This document shows positions 1-12,159 of a stretch of DNA of 64,000 bases, in pieces. The translations under genes and the position numbers were made by a program. A model generated the notes under the pieces. That model was not told the origin of the DNA and made no database searches. It was given only the letters and a program-made list of their open reading frames with translations. This stretch comes from Ceratothoa steindachneri. Lineage: Eukaryota; Arthropoda; Malacostraca; Isopoda; Cymothoidae. Every line of letters starts with the position of its first letter. Position 1 is the stretch's first letter. The stretch is taken from NCBI GenBank assembly GCA_963969495.1, contig OZ018328.1, positions 126,806,045 to 126,870,044 on the forward strand, read 5' to 3'.

Positions 1-179
1 CATTGTCTAATTGAAAATAAATGCCAATATGGCGATACCGGCAGTTTAGCGCTGTAAATAAAAATCAGATTCATTTATAGCTCATCGCTAACGTAATTAG
101 AAGAATTTTCACTTCTTTGAGTTAAAAGTGCAATTCAACATTACACAGCAAAGAAACTGTGTCCGTAAGGTAAAGTCAT

Positions 180-1146
180 TGTTCCTGACACCATGAGAAC
201 GCATCATCAGCAGGAAACTCAAAGTTTCTGAAACCTGGAACACTCCGTATTAAAAGGAAACACGCCATGTTCTTGAAACTAAGAGCAATCTGCATTAAGA
301 GGAAACAATAAAAGTTAAGTAACTGATTAAATCAGCATTAATGAGCACTCTATATTCTTGAAGCGAGAAACAATCTGCAGTTAGACTCACTGCTCATAAA
401 TTCAAGAATACTATTAATTAAAAGCAGGCACTGAAAATTCCTAACCCTACAGCTCTGCTTTAAGAAGACGCACTCAAATTTCCTCAAACCCCGAGTACTC
501 TGTATTACGAAATTGCACATCAAGTTCCTGAAACGTGGAACACTGCATTAAGAGGAAGCAACCATGTTCATTAAACTTGGAGAGCACTTGATTAAGAGAA
601 GCATTCCATGCTTTTGAAACCCAAATCACTCTTGATTAAGAACAAGTACTCTAAGTTGCTGAAACCCGGAGCACTATGTATTAATTATAGACACTATATG
701 TTCCCGAATCTCTGAGTCATCTCTATTAAGAGCGCTCTTGATTGTGAGTAAACACGCTATGTTCGTGAAACTCGGAGCACTCTGCATTAAAAAGAGGCTC
801 TCTATGTTCATTAACCCCTGAATACTCTGCAGTAAGATGAAACACCACATGTTTCAGAAATTCGGAGAACCATGCATTAAGAGAAAGGACTTGATGCTCA
901 TGAAACCAAGAGTGATCTCGAAGTTCCTGAACCCTTGTGTGATCTGCATCAAGAGGAACGATTCTATGTTCCACAAATCAATAGCACTCTTCATTAAGAG
1001 GAAGCGCTCCATGCTAGTGAAATCCAAGGTGCTCTTCAGTAAGAGCAAGCCCTCAATGTTCCTGATACCCAGAGCGCTCTACATTAATAATAGGCACTCG
1101 ATGTTCCTGAAAGTCGGATCACCCTGCATTAAGACGAAACTCTCAT
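180..1146. repeat. Degenerate 45-bp minisatellite
   Basis: About 21 imperfect tandem units of roughly 45 bp, with the recurring core cattaagaggaa followed by ccatgttc, tgaaac and ggagcactct. The best-kept units are at 940-1140. Because 45 is divisible by 3, a plus-strand frame stays open over 837-1148 and reads as a repeating 15-residue unit (IKRK..SM.LK). The open frame is explained by the period, so I do not call a protein. Units drift in length and sequence toward the left, as in an old array. Confidence 0.85.
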
Positions 1147-1148
1147 AA

Positions 1149-2486
1149 TCTTGAAGACCTTTTAAATATTTTTGGTCTCAGCTTTATCAAACCAATATAT
1201 TGAGGCTAAGTAAATTAACTGTCTAAATTTCTATTATTAGTTAGAAATCTGAAATTGTTATGGTTAGTTAGCTATATAATTTGAATTTTCGAATGCAAAG
1301 TCGTTGTTAATTAGGACTGGCTAACACTATATATTTCACTCTTCGAATTTACACATTAACATAATCCCAAGCTAAATATGGAACGATCAAAATATTTAAA
1401 CAAAATAGCTATTGAAATCTAATCTGAGTGAATGCATTATTTTTCTAAATGGGGGCAGTTCGTTCGCTCATCTCATTTAAAATGTAGAATTGATAGATCA
1501 GCTTAATCAGAGTGTAAGATTACTTAAGATTTATAACTCTAACAAGGTGTTTTCAAATAAAATTCATTATTTTGTTCGCAAAAAGAGGGAAAGATTATAA
1601 AATGGATCTTACCGTAAGCCCTGATTTTTTTTTTAACTAATATAAACATGTCTTTATTAACTGAGCAATCGGACAAATCTATATATCAAAAGTTCATTCT
1701 CTTTTTTTGCGACCACTCTCAAGGAGTTAAAGTGAATAAAGACCAAAATAAACTTTTATGGGTGTAGAAAATATTTTAATAGTTGGACTCATCCCTGGGT
1801 TATATTCGTAGACCAAGAAGTTTAGGCACCAAATTGTAAAAGGGGCTTCTAAATCTACAGGGAATGTAATTTATTAATCTCGAATATACAAAATGCCTTT
1901 TGAAGCCTTAAAAGATGGGATAGCCACAAAGTTATTTATTTAAAATTTAAAATGCAGAAGATGAAGGTTAGCATTAACTGTGGCATAGATAACGAATACT
2001 TGATTGGTAGCTTCCTCAAGTTCTGGAGTCAGCTGCTTCCATAGTCGGGTGACAGTCAGCGCGGGTGTTAGCCGCTATGCCCGCCAGGCGGCAATCCCAG
2101 TCATTATTACGACTTAGTCTGGGTGAGCCACTGCCGCCATCTTGGAGAATTTTGAAATCATAAGTTAATTGTATTTATTTGCCGTTGTAATCTTGTAAGC
2201 TCTAGTACTTGTAGCTAGTGAAGATGTGGACGCCTACATTTTAAGTGAATAAGTTATAATGTGTGTTAAATAAGGGAAGGGACGCTGCCGCCCACGGTAA
2301 TTTCACTTAAATACTTCCCGTTTCAGGCCTATTAATGTGAGTACTTATACCAAAACGTTCTGTTTAAGTATCCAGGAGTGGGCTAAAGTTAAAATGCCCT
2401 GCGAAATATTAATGAACAATAATAATATATGCTGTGACACAAGTCTATAAATTATGTGATATATTTTTACTATTCGATATCTATAG
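1149..2486. other. AT-rich non-coding stretch
   Basis: No credible open frame, splice-bounded exon or transposase motif seen. A short GC-richer patch lies at 2035-2145 (gccgctatgcccgccaggcgg) and could be a small repeat remnant. Confidence 0.5.
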
Positions 2487-2582
2487 TAGGGTTGCACCAA
2501 TAATATCGGCAAGTTATCGATATCACCCATATCTGCCACTTTGCCGATATATGGGTATCGGTCATATCTTGGCGATATATTA
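2487..2582. repeat. GATATC-rich inverted motif cluster, possible hAT-type terminus
   Basis: The stretch opens with tagggttgcacc and then carries several overlapping, mutually complementary words (aatatcggc, tatcgatatc, gccgatat, ggcgatat). hAT and related small inverted-repeat elements often begin with a similar TAGGGNTGCACC sequence followed by such words. I did not find the opposite terminus or a target duplication, so the assignment is weak. Confidence 0.3.
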
Positions 2583-2731
2583 TAGGCTTGCTTATCAGCT
2601 AATCCTATAAGTATTCTAATATGAACTTATATAGCACATACTTCTTCAATAGTGTCTCAGTACCATTGCTTTGTTTTTCCTTTCACTTCTACGAATATTG
2701 TATTAATACTGCAAAGTTAAACTTCAAAGCG

Positions 2732-3031
2732 ATGACAACACCAGGCGAAAGGAGGGCCAAGTTCTTGGCGGCCTACTCTTCAGAAGAAGTGTTCGTGAGT
2801 GTCTACAAGGAAATAATGAGCAATGACTTAGGTATGTCCCTGCTGGACTGTGAAGAGGGTTGAAGCCTGGTCAAAACCGTTGTTCCTGCTATCACCAGGT
2901 CCCTCTTCCATGTCATGGGCAAAAATATGGTGTCAAAAGCTAACAGTGATGCCCATGAAAAAGTTAAAAGAAGAGGCATAAAAAAAGGGGAATCCGGATG
3001 CACCCGAGAAAGCTACCAGGAGCAAAAGTGA
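2732..3031 (+). pseudogene. Unrecognised coding-like stretch with one internal stop
   Basis: An ATG at 2732 opens 43 codons (MTTPGERRAKFLAAY...) to a TGA at 2861. The same frame then continues for about 55 codons to 3031. Shifting frame near 2990 extends a lysine-rich tail to about 3070. Residues are mixed and charged, unlike the surrounding AT-rich DNA, which suggests past coding. The family is not recognised. It could be the accessory ORF of a mobile element whose end is the GATATC cluster just upstream. An AATAAA lies at about 3574. Confidence 0.35.
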
Positions 3032-3079
3032 CTACAAGAAGAAGAAACTTTCTAGTGAGAGAAAGTCGTGAGTCAATTT

Positions 3080-4595
3080 AAGTGTGCGTAGCCACTGACA
3101 TTTGTTATATTAGAATCCAGGTTAACCATGAAATAGGTTACTATTACAGTGTCCACACCTTAGATTCTTACTACTATTAGTTTATTATACCTATTTCAGA
3201 ATAATTTACTCGGTACTCACCCATGGACTATGAAAAAGATTTATAAAGTTCCTAAAAATGAAAGCTAATGCGGGGGTCTAGCTAAATGATACCTAATGGA
3301 AATAGAATTGTTTGCTAGATTGGTCAGGTGTGAGCCCTGGAGGGATTTTTTCATTTTTTCTTTAATTGATGCTTCCTACTTTATTTCATTTATTAGAATA
3401 TAGCTTGAAATATGTTTGTAGTTAAATGAAATATACGCATTTTTCATTACAGTTTTAATTAGAAATTTTGATATTTATTTTTTTTAAGTACCTGGAAAAC
3501 CTGGAGAATTTTGGAATTTGATATTAGTAGACACCTTTTAGTATCTAAGAATCCCCTTGTACAAAGCCTTATTAAATAAAATTGAATTGAATATAACCAA
3601 CATCGGTTATAAATATAAGGTTTATATTTTTCATTAAATAAGTCACACTTTCGTTCGTCACAACGAATCTGTTCGTCGAATAAAATTTGACTTCATAGCT
3701 CAAAGTAGATTGGTCCCAGGGTGCTTCATGCCAATTTTGGGGTGAATATCTTTAAAAATAAAGAAATGAGAACAATTTTTGTTTTCTCCTGGCTAGCCCA
3801 ACTATGGAATCGATGATTTTGAGCTACCAATCAAGTATTCGTTATCTATGAGTGTGCTTACTAATAAAAAAAATAATAAGCAAAAAGGTATTAACATTTG
3901 CATTGGATTGAATTCAAAACTAATTTTCAACCTCAGTTAAGGTTTGCTTGATATCTCATATAAGTGTGTGTATGAAATACTGAGAGTAAGGCGATATTAT
4001 TTCTATTTATCTTCACTTCCATCTTTTCCTCAAATTACTACCACTTGTTTAGTAATTAATAGGAGGCGTTAAATCTAGTTTCTACACAAGGGTGCATTCT
4101 CTTAGATACGGGCAGAAGGAGGAGCGTAAAAATATTAAAAAAAATATAGGGTAGGATTCTTTGATTTTCTTTCCTCTCAAATAAAATATTTTCTTTGTTT
4201 GTAATTCTTGAACCTTACGTTTTTAAAGAATGTCGTTAAGAGAACAATTAACGCAAGCAAAAAGAGGTGAGGCCAAAAAAGGAGAATTCCTGGCACTTCT
4301 ATTTCTCGGCTCCGATCGAATATAAATCAGTTACATCCCTTGAACCAAACGACTAAAGGGCTTTTGTTCAAGTTCCTCCAAAGCGTCAGAGCAATGTGGT
4401 TGTGTTTCCTTTAGTCGAAGATTTATTCTGAAAGGAATTCTTCCGCGTCATTTGCGAAAATGCAATTTCATTGGAATGGAGCCATAAGGGAGTGAGGCGG
4501 ATGGAGAAATAGGAAGGACTAGGGAAGGAAATTTTTGTTCAAAAGAAGGGAGGAAAAAAGGTAAATAATTTGAAAACGCGATTGAGGATGTTTGA
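3080..4595. other. AT-rich non-coding stretch
   Basis: No supported gene. It contains an AATAAA-type signal near 3574 and purine-rich low-complexity DNA at 4480-4560, immediately before the Tc1 element. Confidence 0.5.
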
Positions 4596-4597
4596 TA

Positions 4598-4672
4598 CAG
4601 TTGCGCGCATATCCATTGGCAACACCTTAAATTTTGTAATTTACGAATTTTTATACGTTATAGTTTGAAAAG
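4598..4672 (+). repeat. Left terminal inverted repeat of Tc1 element
   Basis: Begins cagttgcgcgcat after TA. Its reverse complement is found at 6058-6133, including the shared core cgtataaaaattcgtaaatt. Confidence 0.9.
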
Positions 4673-4779
4673 CAATATATTATAATATATAAATGATAAT
4701 ACACAATTATTAATATTGAACATGGTGTTTATTCAAATATTACATATATATTATTGACAACTACAAATTTATACGTGGT

Positions 4780-5790
4780 ATGGCCACCTTTAGCAGCACT
4801 CACAGCAATCAGACGTTTCTTATAGGTATAAACAATGCTTTTGCAAGTTTTAGTAGGAATTTTATTTCACTCTTGCACTGCAAAAGCTTTCAATTCTGCA
4901 ATGATGCTTGGTGACCTCTTATGAACACGTGACTTCAATTCTTTGTATAAATTTTCAATAAGATTTAAATCTAGAGTTTGAGAAAGCCAATTCATAACTT
5001 CAATCGCTGATTGGTAAAATATTTTTGCGTTGATTTGCTTTTGTGCTTGGGATCATTATCCTGTTGGAAGGCGAACCCTCTGCCAAAAGTAAGCTTCCTC
5101 GCCGATTGTTTCACATGTTCATCCAAAATTCGCTGATATCCCTCGAAATTCATAGGGCCTTCTATCTTAAAAAATCAAGCCAGTACTTGCAAGAGCAAAA
5201 CACCCTCACAACAGGATGGAACCACCTCAGTGTTTCACAGTAGGTATTATGTTCTTTTCCAGCAGAGCTTCCCCAGATTTTCTCCAAACGTAGTGGTAGT
5301 CATTTATTCCAAACAGCTCGAGCTTAATCTCTTCTGACCAAATATTTTACTAATTTCTGCTCCAGTGCCATCAAGATGTTCTCTGGCAAACTCTAAACGT
5401 TTCTTTTTGTCAACCGTCTTCAGCATCATGGTAGACGTCCATGAAGACTTTCACGGTTTAGGTAACGTTGCAATGTTGACACGTCCATATTTGCTACACT
5501 ACTAGCCAGATTTGCTTTTAATTACTTGGAAGTGACTGTTGGATCCCTGTTGACAATTTGAACACACATTTCTGTCAGTTAGTTTCTGCACACGATTAAC
5601 AGTAGTCTCATCAGCTCTAAATTTACAATAATATTCTTTACAGATGAAATTGGAATATTCAAACTTGCCAAAAAATATTTTAGCCATTTCCTTGGTTGTG
5701 GGGCACAATTATACCTTTCCAGTATACTTCTCAGTGTTCGGATGTCTTCACCATGTTGCTATTTTAAAATTATTGTAGAGATAGATCTTT
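4780..5790 (-). pseudogene. Tc1-like transposase, decayed
   Basis: Reading the minus strand from about 5790 to 4780 gives successive pieces of a Tc1 DDE transposase in several frames. First comes an N-terminal DNA-binding part (68 open codons at 5708-5502). Then a piece with KKKRLEFAREHLDG, like the usual RLxFAkeHl segment. Near 5090-5050 the catalytic block FQQDNDPKH appears, containing the second aspartate. Several stops and shifts interrupt it. The family's role is cut-and-paste transposition at TA sites. Position inside matched inverted repeats confirms the assignment. Confidence 0.8.
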
Positions 5791-6057
5791 AGCCGTATCT
5801 AATACCATAATGAACACTCCTAAAAAGTTAGCCGTGCAAGTAACCGGCTGTCCTGGATTAGTCTCGAACATTCTTTACCACTAAGTTTAATAATTTGATT
5901 TGTTAAATCAGTATTAGGTAAACGTTGCCAATACTTTTGTTTTTTGTGTTTTTCTAATAAACACCATATTTAATGTTAATAATTTTTTATTATCATTTAT
6001 ACATTATAATATATTACCTTTAGGCTAATAAATTTAAATATAATATAAATAAGTACA

Positions 6058-6133
6058 TTTCAAACTAGAAACGTATAAAAATTCGTAAATTACAAAATTT
6101 GAGATGTGTTGCCTATAGATGCGCTTGTAACTG
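6058..6133 (-). repeat. Right terminal inverted repeat of Tc1 element
   Basis: Ends ...gcgcttgtaactg followed by TA. It is the inverted partner of 4598-4672, with a few substitutions and small indels. Confidence 0.9.
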
Positions 6134-6135
6134 TA

Positions 6136-7562
6136 TATGCATTCACTTCAAAGCTAAACGTTATTATTTCGAATGGAACTTTCGTTTCCTTTTCCTCATC
6201 ACAAAGTCAACAATGAACAAACATTTTAATTTTGTTTGTTTTAAATCTAGCAGCCCTCTAAGAAATTCAACTTTTCTCCATATAAACTGTTGGTTGTCAA
6301 TTAATTAACGTCGTTCTCAGAAAAAAATGAATGGCTCTATATTTGTTTCAAATTTGCTAAAAGCTACTTAAAGATAACTGTAACAACCTAGGAATGAAGC
6401 AATTAAACAAAAAATGCTTTTTGTTAAACTCAAAGGGTCTATTCTTTAATGACACGTTTGATACATAAGAAATCTTAGATTTACGTTTGCACGTTCTTCC
6501 TCATCCTAATTATTTACAAGACCTTGCACTCTCTTATTAACATTTATTTACGCCATTACAATAGCACCAAAATGACAAATTTCACTCTGATATGAATGAA
6601 CTTCTTAGTTAAACGAAAGAATGGAGAGTAGTGTTATATTTAAAATTATTTTATTTTCATTTTAAGGAAAAAGAATGATTTTCTTGACGACTTTATAATA
6701 TGTTCATACAATCTGGCTTGTTCATGATTTAAACCTTTCAAAATAGCAGCAAGAGTGTCTCAAACAAACCCGCATTCGATATGTACTTACATTTTTTCAA
6801 AATATTTCTTACTTTTTCTACCAAATTAGTTTCGTTAGGAGTCTTTTTGAAAGCCGTGTGTTCTTTGCATGAAGATTTTATTAAACAAGACAAATTGTCT
6901 TTACGCAAAGCTTCTGTAAGTCTTTTTAATTCTTTATAGTTGTAAAATTGTGATGTTACGGGTTATATTTTATATAAATTGCAACCAAATTTCTAAAAGG
7001 TACATACACACTCGCAGACTCACTTATTTCAACAAAAAACTCAATTTATTTGTAAATTTTTCATCAAACAAAGAACATTCACAGGAAATCATGCACTAAC
7101 AAGCATAAATTAATAGAGGGCGGAAAAAATTATAATATTGACAAATCTCAAATTCTTCCTGCCCGAGTCCAAAGATTCGTATAACGATCACTATGCTATT
7201 CCATAAAAACAAGTCAGTATTGCTATGGAAATAATAGCATTCTTTCTTTGCTTACTCTGAATATCGTTTAAATCATCAATAATTTACATACAAATCCATG
7301 AGTCAGAAACACATATAAATCATAAATTTGCAACTTTGTCTGATTGCTCTATAGTACTACACACGTATTCAGAAGCTTACAAATTGATACGGGAGTAGGG
7401 AGAAATGGGCATTACTGAGACGCGATTATAATTTCTGAAAGAAATACTTGTTTCTTAATGAATTGGTAATATGTTATTTTTCTATATATTTATACATAAT
7501 AATATGATATATTGTGGTTAATGATTTATTATATGCTTTCCTTTATTTAATTTTTATTAATA
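6136..7562. other. AT-rich stretch without a supported gene
   Basis: Nothing firmly identifiable. On the minus strand about 6950-6793 there is an open run (ELKRLTEALRKDN...) ending in a consensus-like donor (gtaagt). It has no good acceptor and no recognisable domain, so it is not called an exon. Confidence 0.4.
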
Positions 7563-7690
7563 TAGATTAAAATGAGAACAAAAACTTTAAAATATTCTAG
7601 TTGTTCAAGATAAGCATTCCAAAATGGTATAATCAGATGAGTTTGCAATTTAGAAGAGCCTTTCACTTCATTCGCCAATAACATAATAAG
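7563..7690 (-). repeat. Duplicated segment, copy 1
   Basis: Aligns with 7984-8135 in the same orientation (shared words caagataagcatt, gatgagtttgcaa / aatgagtttgcaa, agaagagc). On the minus strand both copies encode a similar peptide (EVKxSSxLQTHLII). This copy lacks a splice-acceptor-like start. The shared reading suggests the ancestor was coding; the family is not recognised. Confidence 0.55.
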
Positions 7691-7983
7691 ACTAAACCAT
7701 TACTAGTATGATGCAGAGATAAAACAATTATTCCTTGATGATTTAATTCGTACTGCCTTGTGCCCTTATATACCTCTTGGAACAATATTCAATTGACTAG
7801 ATTAGGGAATTATCAAAGAAAATTAATTGCTTTTTCTCTACTGAAACAGATTTATTGTCAGAAAAGTAATTAAATAGCCCTCAATCAAAAACAAACAGTG
7901 AAGATCAAAGGATGCTGTAAGAATCTCTTCTTTAACTAGATAGTATTTTCTTAAAATTAAAACTACCAATGTAGTAAAAACTT

Positions 7984-8135
7984 AATATTGATTAAATTTC
8001 GAAGAAAAACTTTCAAATATCTTATTGATCAAGATAAGCATTTAAAAAATCTATGATCAAATGAGTTTGCAAATCAGAAGAGCTTTTAACTTCTTTAGTT
8101 TCCCATTTCACCACAGATTTTTGAGGGTCTAAACA
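7984..8135 (-). repeat. Duplicated segment, copy 2, with possible exon
   Basis: Second copy of the 7563-7690 segment. The minus strand has a good acceptor (cttttcctttgtttag) just before an open run, SVVKWETKEVKSSSDLQ..., ending at a TAA near 8023. Its phase does not fit the phase-0 donor of the olfactomedin exon at 8588, so I do not join it to that gene. It may be a degenerate duplicated exon of another gene or a mobile-element piece. Confidence 0.4.
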
Positions 8136-8587
8136 AAGGAAAAGACAAATTAAGAAACGCAGCAGGAGAAAATTGTGAATCGCGTGTTTAACAATACTTA
8201 AAATGGAAGGAAAAATTAATAAATTTCTTTTCATGTATTGCAGTTGCTTAATCAGCTATTTATTAACTCTTTACCCAGCACTTAGTTTTTAGAGGTTAAA
8301 ATAAAAAGGGCTTAGGGACTTTCAATAGGTCTCTCCTGTTTATGGACAAATGAGGAGAACGAGGCGTAAAAATTGTGAATAAATAGTAAAAACACAACTA
8401 ACACAAAATTAAAGCACATAAAAAACTGCACAATAAACAATCTGCAATAAATGTTGCGTGTGTGATGATACTTTTCAAAACATAAACAAAATATCCTCAA
8501 AAAATACGAATTTGAACCTTATCCTCCGGTAAACTATAAATCCCTAGTCCTAAGCATTCGCTGACAGAATAATTTATGTCCACATAC

Positions 8588-8848
8588 CTTTAAAAGCGAA
8601 GCGTCCAGTTTCATCACCACCGTGTTGTTTGAATCCCGTAAGCCGTAAATAGCCCACAGCCCATTTTCATCAGTTGTCAAATCAATGAAGTCTTTCCCTC
8701 CATTATATAAGTAATTGCTTTCGTTAACAAAGAGCCTTGGAACATAAAGTGTCTGAGTGGTTCTGCTTCGAATGTCATACTTCACGATTTGTTTACTGTT
8801 TTTACGCTGATAGAAGAATGAGCTGTCGTATACCACATGAGAATTTCC
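8588..8848 (-). CDS. Olfactomedin-domain exon (host gene, fifth visible exon)
   Basis: This 261-bp exon is 87 codons with phase 0 at both ends. The acceptor is ...tttcag before GGA and the donor is AAG followed by gtatgt. It encodes the middle of an olfactomedin domain: GNSHVVYDSSFFYQ, then IVKYDIRSRTTQ, then DLTTDENGLWAIYG and VVMKLDASLLK. These match the family signatures HVVYNGSFYY, IIKYDLRTR and DLAVDENGLW. Joined to the preceding exon it reads HPFE-GNSHVVY, the normal family sequence. Olfactomedin domains form extracellular beta-propellers used in cell-surface adhesion. The C-terminal half of the domain is not found below 8588 and probably lies outside the window. Confidence 0.92.
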
Positions 8849-9599
8849 CTGAAATCATCGGAAGATTATATCAGGAATTGAAGTTGTTTAGAATATAACA
8901 GGTAATAGAACTTTCAAGAATAGTAGAAACTTTAAAAAATAATAATTTAAACTACAATTAAAGAAATATAGGAAGAGGGGGGGTAAATTTAAGATTCAAA
9001 TTGTCAGAACCCCAATGAATGATGCACGGGAGCGAGATTAGTTCATGACATTTAGTGTCTATAGGTTGACAGGTGCGCTGAGAGAAACGATTATTGATCT
9101 CAAACATCCATCATCTCAATCATACATAATTTGTTTATTAAAAGCTGATATTTCATCTTATGAATATTCTTTTTTTCTAAATAACAAACAATAATTTCTT
9201 GAAAAACGGAAGGATTTTTTTGCAAAACTTTTTCTATATAATAGCTAAGAATTCCTGTAAATAATTCTCGAAACCCTAATTCCTGTTTAATTTTCTCTTT
9301 ACCATGCACAGAAAGATCCAAGACCCGATGTTATCTAGCCTTATCTTTGTCGCCTCTATTCAATCAACTAAGGAAAAATTATAATGGATCTCATTTCTCT
9401 CCTTCCCCGTTAGACTCTTGATCCTCACTTCGAAACTTCGCTACGAAAGTCCGGCCACGAAACTCAACCCTACAGTGTCTTTGAACAAAGCCATTTCACT
9501 TCTAGACTGAATAGATGCAAATCAATCTCTCTTTTTCTCCAGCCTCATTTGCTGAACACTTAGAAACCACATATTCATTTATAATATTAACACTGCCTG

Positions 9600-12000
9600 G
9601 CTTTAGGGCAATCTTATGAAAATCAACCATGAAAAAACAGAGGTAATAGTGGTTTGTACTCTTGATAACGTAGTTCGCTGTTAAACTATTGCTTTCGATT
9701 TAATACATGGCTCCTTTTTTGCTTTTTTCTGATACATTTAGAAATCTGGTCATCTTTTTAATAGCCATATATACCAAGACTCATTTTGCCAACTTTTATA
9801 AATTCTCTTCTTTCTTTGTTATTCCTGACTACAGTACAACAGTTTTGAGATTGGTAACCATCTTTTGGTCACCTCCGGCCTTGACTCTTGCAAATACTCC
9901 GCTAGGGGTTGGAGGGTGTAGCAATGGTATTATTCCTTGCTACAACTGCACTCTGGAGGAATGGCACAGTTTCCTCGCATCAGTGACTAAGTTTATGCAC
10001 TTTCTCGGCCAAAATTCCCTGAAAGAGGACTTAGGCGTTATATCTTCCACTATTTTCACTCTTTCTACCTTCCCTAATCTCTTTACAGGTCTCACATTAC
10101 TAACTTTATGGATCTTTATTGGTCTTTTGCTTTAAATTAGAGTAAAAAAATAAAATACTCCAACTGCTTTCTGCTTAAATCACAAGCTTCAACGCTTCAA
10201 CCCCTCCAAATAGTTAAAAGCTATGAAGCCCTTGGTCTTCTCCAATGGAGACGTTTCTCTCATGCTACTCCATTACTTCGCGATATACAAAGGCTCCCCA
10301 TTCGATGTAAAATCACCTTTTAAGCTACTTATGCTTACAAACAAGACCTTAAATGTCGCAGCTCCTTTCTAACTCTCCTCCTCACTGACCTTATTGAAGC
10401 TCCCAATAGCACGGCTCTTGGGTCCTAACTTCTGTTTTTGTCGCCTGCTTTCTCAATTCAAACAATTGTTATATACCATCTTCCCCTTAAACGCAAATAC
10501 TATAATAGCTCTATTGTATCATTCTCCCATTCCTTTGGGCCAACTATAATTTCAAGGACTTAAAAGGCAACCGTTATATTCATTCCATATAACAATTACC
10601 GCAATCTTTTCGCATCTTAGCCGCTACTTCATCAAATCAAGTTCTTTTTCGTTTAGCTGACTTTGCACAGCAATGGAACTCAAGGATAGAGAGTGATGCA
10701 ATACCCTGTTATAAGTCCTCGCTTAATTAGTTGAAAATAATCATGCTCACAATCGTTTTATCTTCCTTCCCCACATTGTAGAGCTCATTAATGTACTCAC
10801 GCAATCACCTAATTGCTCTCAAATACTTATCCTTTATTTTCAAATAGAGTTTTTTGTTTAGTTACCTCCTTTCTCACTTACTTTTTCCAGAAACGATCTT
10901 CATATATCGCCTAGCAGATGCTTTTTTTGCTAAATACTGTAAACGATTGTTTATTATTCTTTTCGCTTTGTTTTAAGGATTCATTTGCATTTCCAAGCAA
11001 ACCATCATCTACACGATAACATCTGCAAATGTCTCACAATATATCTGTAACTAAGGTTCACATCGTTACTTTACCGCATACCATTTTTTTCTTATTCCAT
11101 TTCTGACATACTTACAATACATCTTTTGTACTGCCTCTTATTACTTCCTTAAATTTGTTACATATTATATCTACGACTATGTTCAAACATATTTTTTATC
11201 CCCTCTCCTCAACCATTTACTATATTTATCCGTATCCGTGATTCAATAGTCGTACACTTTTAAATCTTCATTTATCTCTATATTTTTAACATTTTTTTAT
11301 TGAAAAGTGACGAATTTAACCATACACAGCACTATCCTAAGAAAAGATAAGCACATACGGATATCCTACAGGACTTCAACCTCACACCTGCCATTTGAAA
11401 ATCTTTCCCCATCCGGAGTAGATACATATATCATACTCCTACATTTAACTTCCTCGTTTTTACCCGTCGAATTCTAATTCTTTTCAGGTTGACATAAAAT
11501 TCCTGTTAACCAACTCTCATCATATTACCTATTCATTTATTCATGTCTCTTACAAGGATCAATCTTTAGCAATTCACTAGACCAAACTTTTTCCAAAAGC
11601 TCTTATTGGAAAGCTTCACTTTCTGCAAACATTAAACCCTAAACAGATACCCACGTGCAACATAATTCTCAAGCTAAAGCTTTCATTCAAACCTTTCGCA
11701 TCATGGGACCTCTAACTCAATAACACAAACTCCAGCTACTTCATTATACTACCAGGAATACATCTGATCAGACTACATTCATTTGAGCATAAATAAACTC
11801 TACATACGAATTTATATTCCACTCTTTTAGCACAAGCAACTGAAAATCCTCTCTTTCAAACACTTTAGTATATTTCGTTTTCTTTCATCACAATCAATCT
11901 TCTCATTTCATACACACAATCGATCGTGAATAAATGTTTTGCGTGTTTGAATGCTAACCTGTTGGGCGAAGGTTCACAATTTAATAAAGCACCAAAATTC
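9600..12000. other. Strand-skewed, G-poor intronic stretch, possibly decayed LINE
   Basis: Over about 2.4 kb the plus strand is markedly poor in G and rich in T and C. This bias is often left by an old purine-rich coding strand. The minus strand shows only suggestive fragments, such as KDKYLRAIR.LREYINELYN near 10.85-10.75 kb, a little like the endonuclease-RT linker of non-LTR elements. A plus-strand open frame at 9707-10135 is hydrophobic low complexity and is not called a gene. Confidence 0.3.
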
Positions 12001-12159
12001 AAAATTGAAGGACATTGAATTTTTTCCTATCCCTTCCACGCTCATAGGAATAAGTAAGAATTTTTCTTAACCGTTTGCATTTCATGCAAGATTTTAGTAC
12101 AACATTCTACCAGTGTAAAAAGTTTAAATAGTTAGAAATTTTGTTTCGATTTACTAAAC

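Larger units (their letters stand above)
4598..6133 (-). mobile_element. Tc1-like transposon, complete with both inverted repeats
   Basis: Terminal inverted repeats of about 75 bp (4598-4672 and 6058-6133) match closely and are bounded by TA at 4596-4597 and 6134-6135, the target duplication typical of Tc1/mariner elements. The 1536-bp length is normal for Tc1. The only coding content is a decayed minus-strand transposase, so the element cannot move by itself. It could once have been mobilised by a related active copy. Confidence 0.9.

Noticed and set aside
837..1148. 104-codon open frame as a repetitive protein
   Set aside because: The frame is a consequence of the 45-bp period and neighbouring units contain stops and indels.
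8023..8135. Terminal exon of the olfactomedin gene
   Set aside because: Intron phase does not match the phase-0 donor at 8588 and the peptide is unlike the olfactomedin C-terminal half.
9707..10135. 142-codon plus-strand open frame
   Set aside because: Hydrophobic, T-rich low complexity with no domain or splice support; explained by the strand skew of the region.
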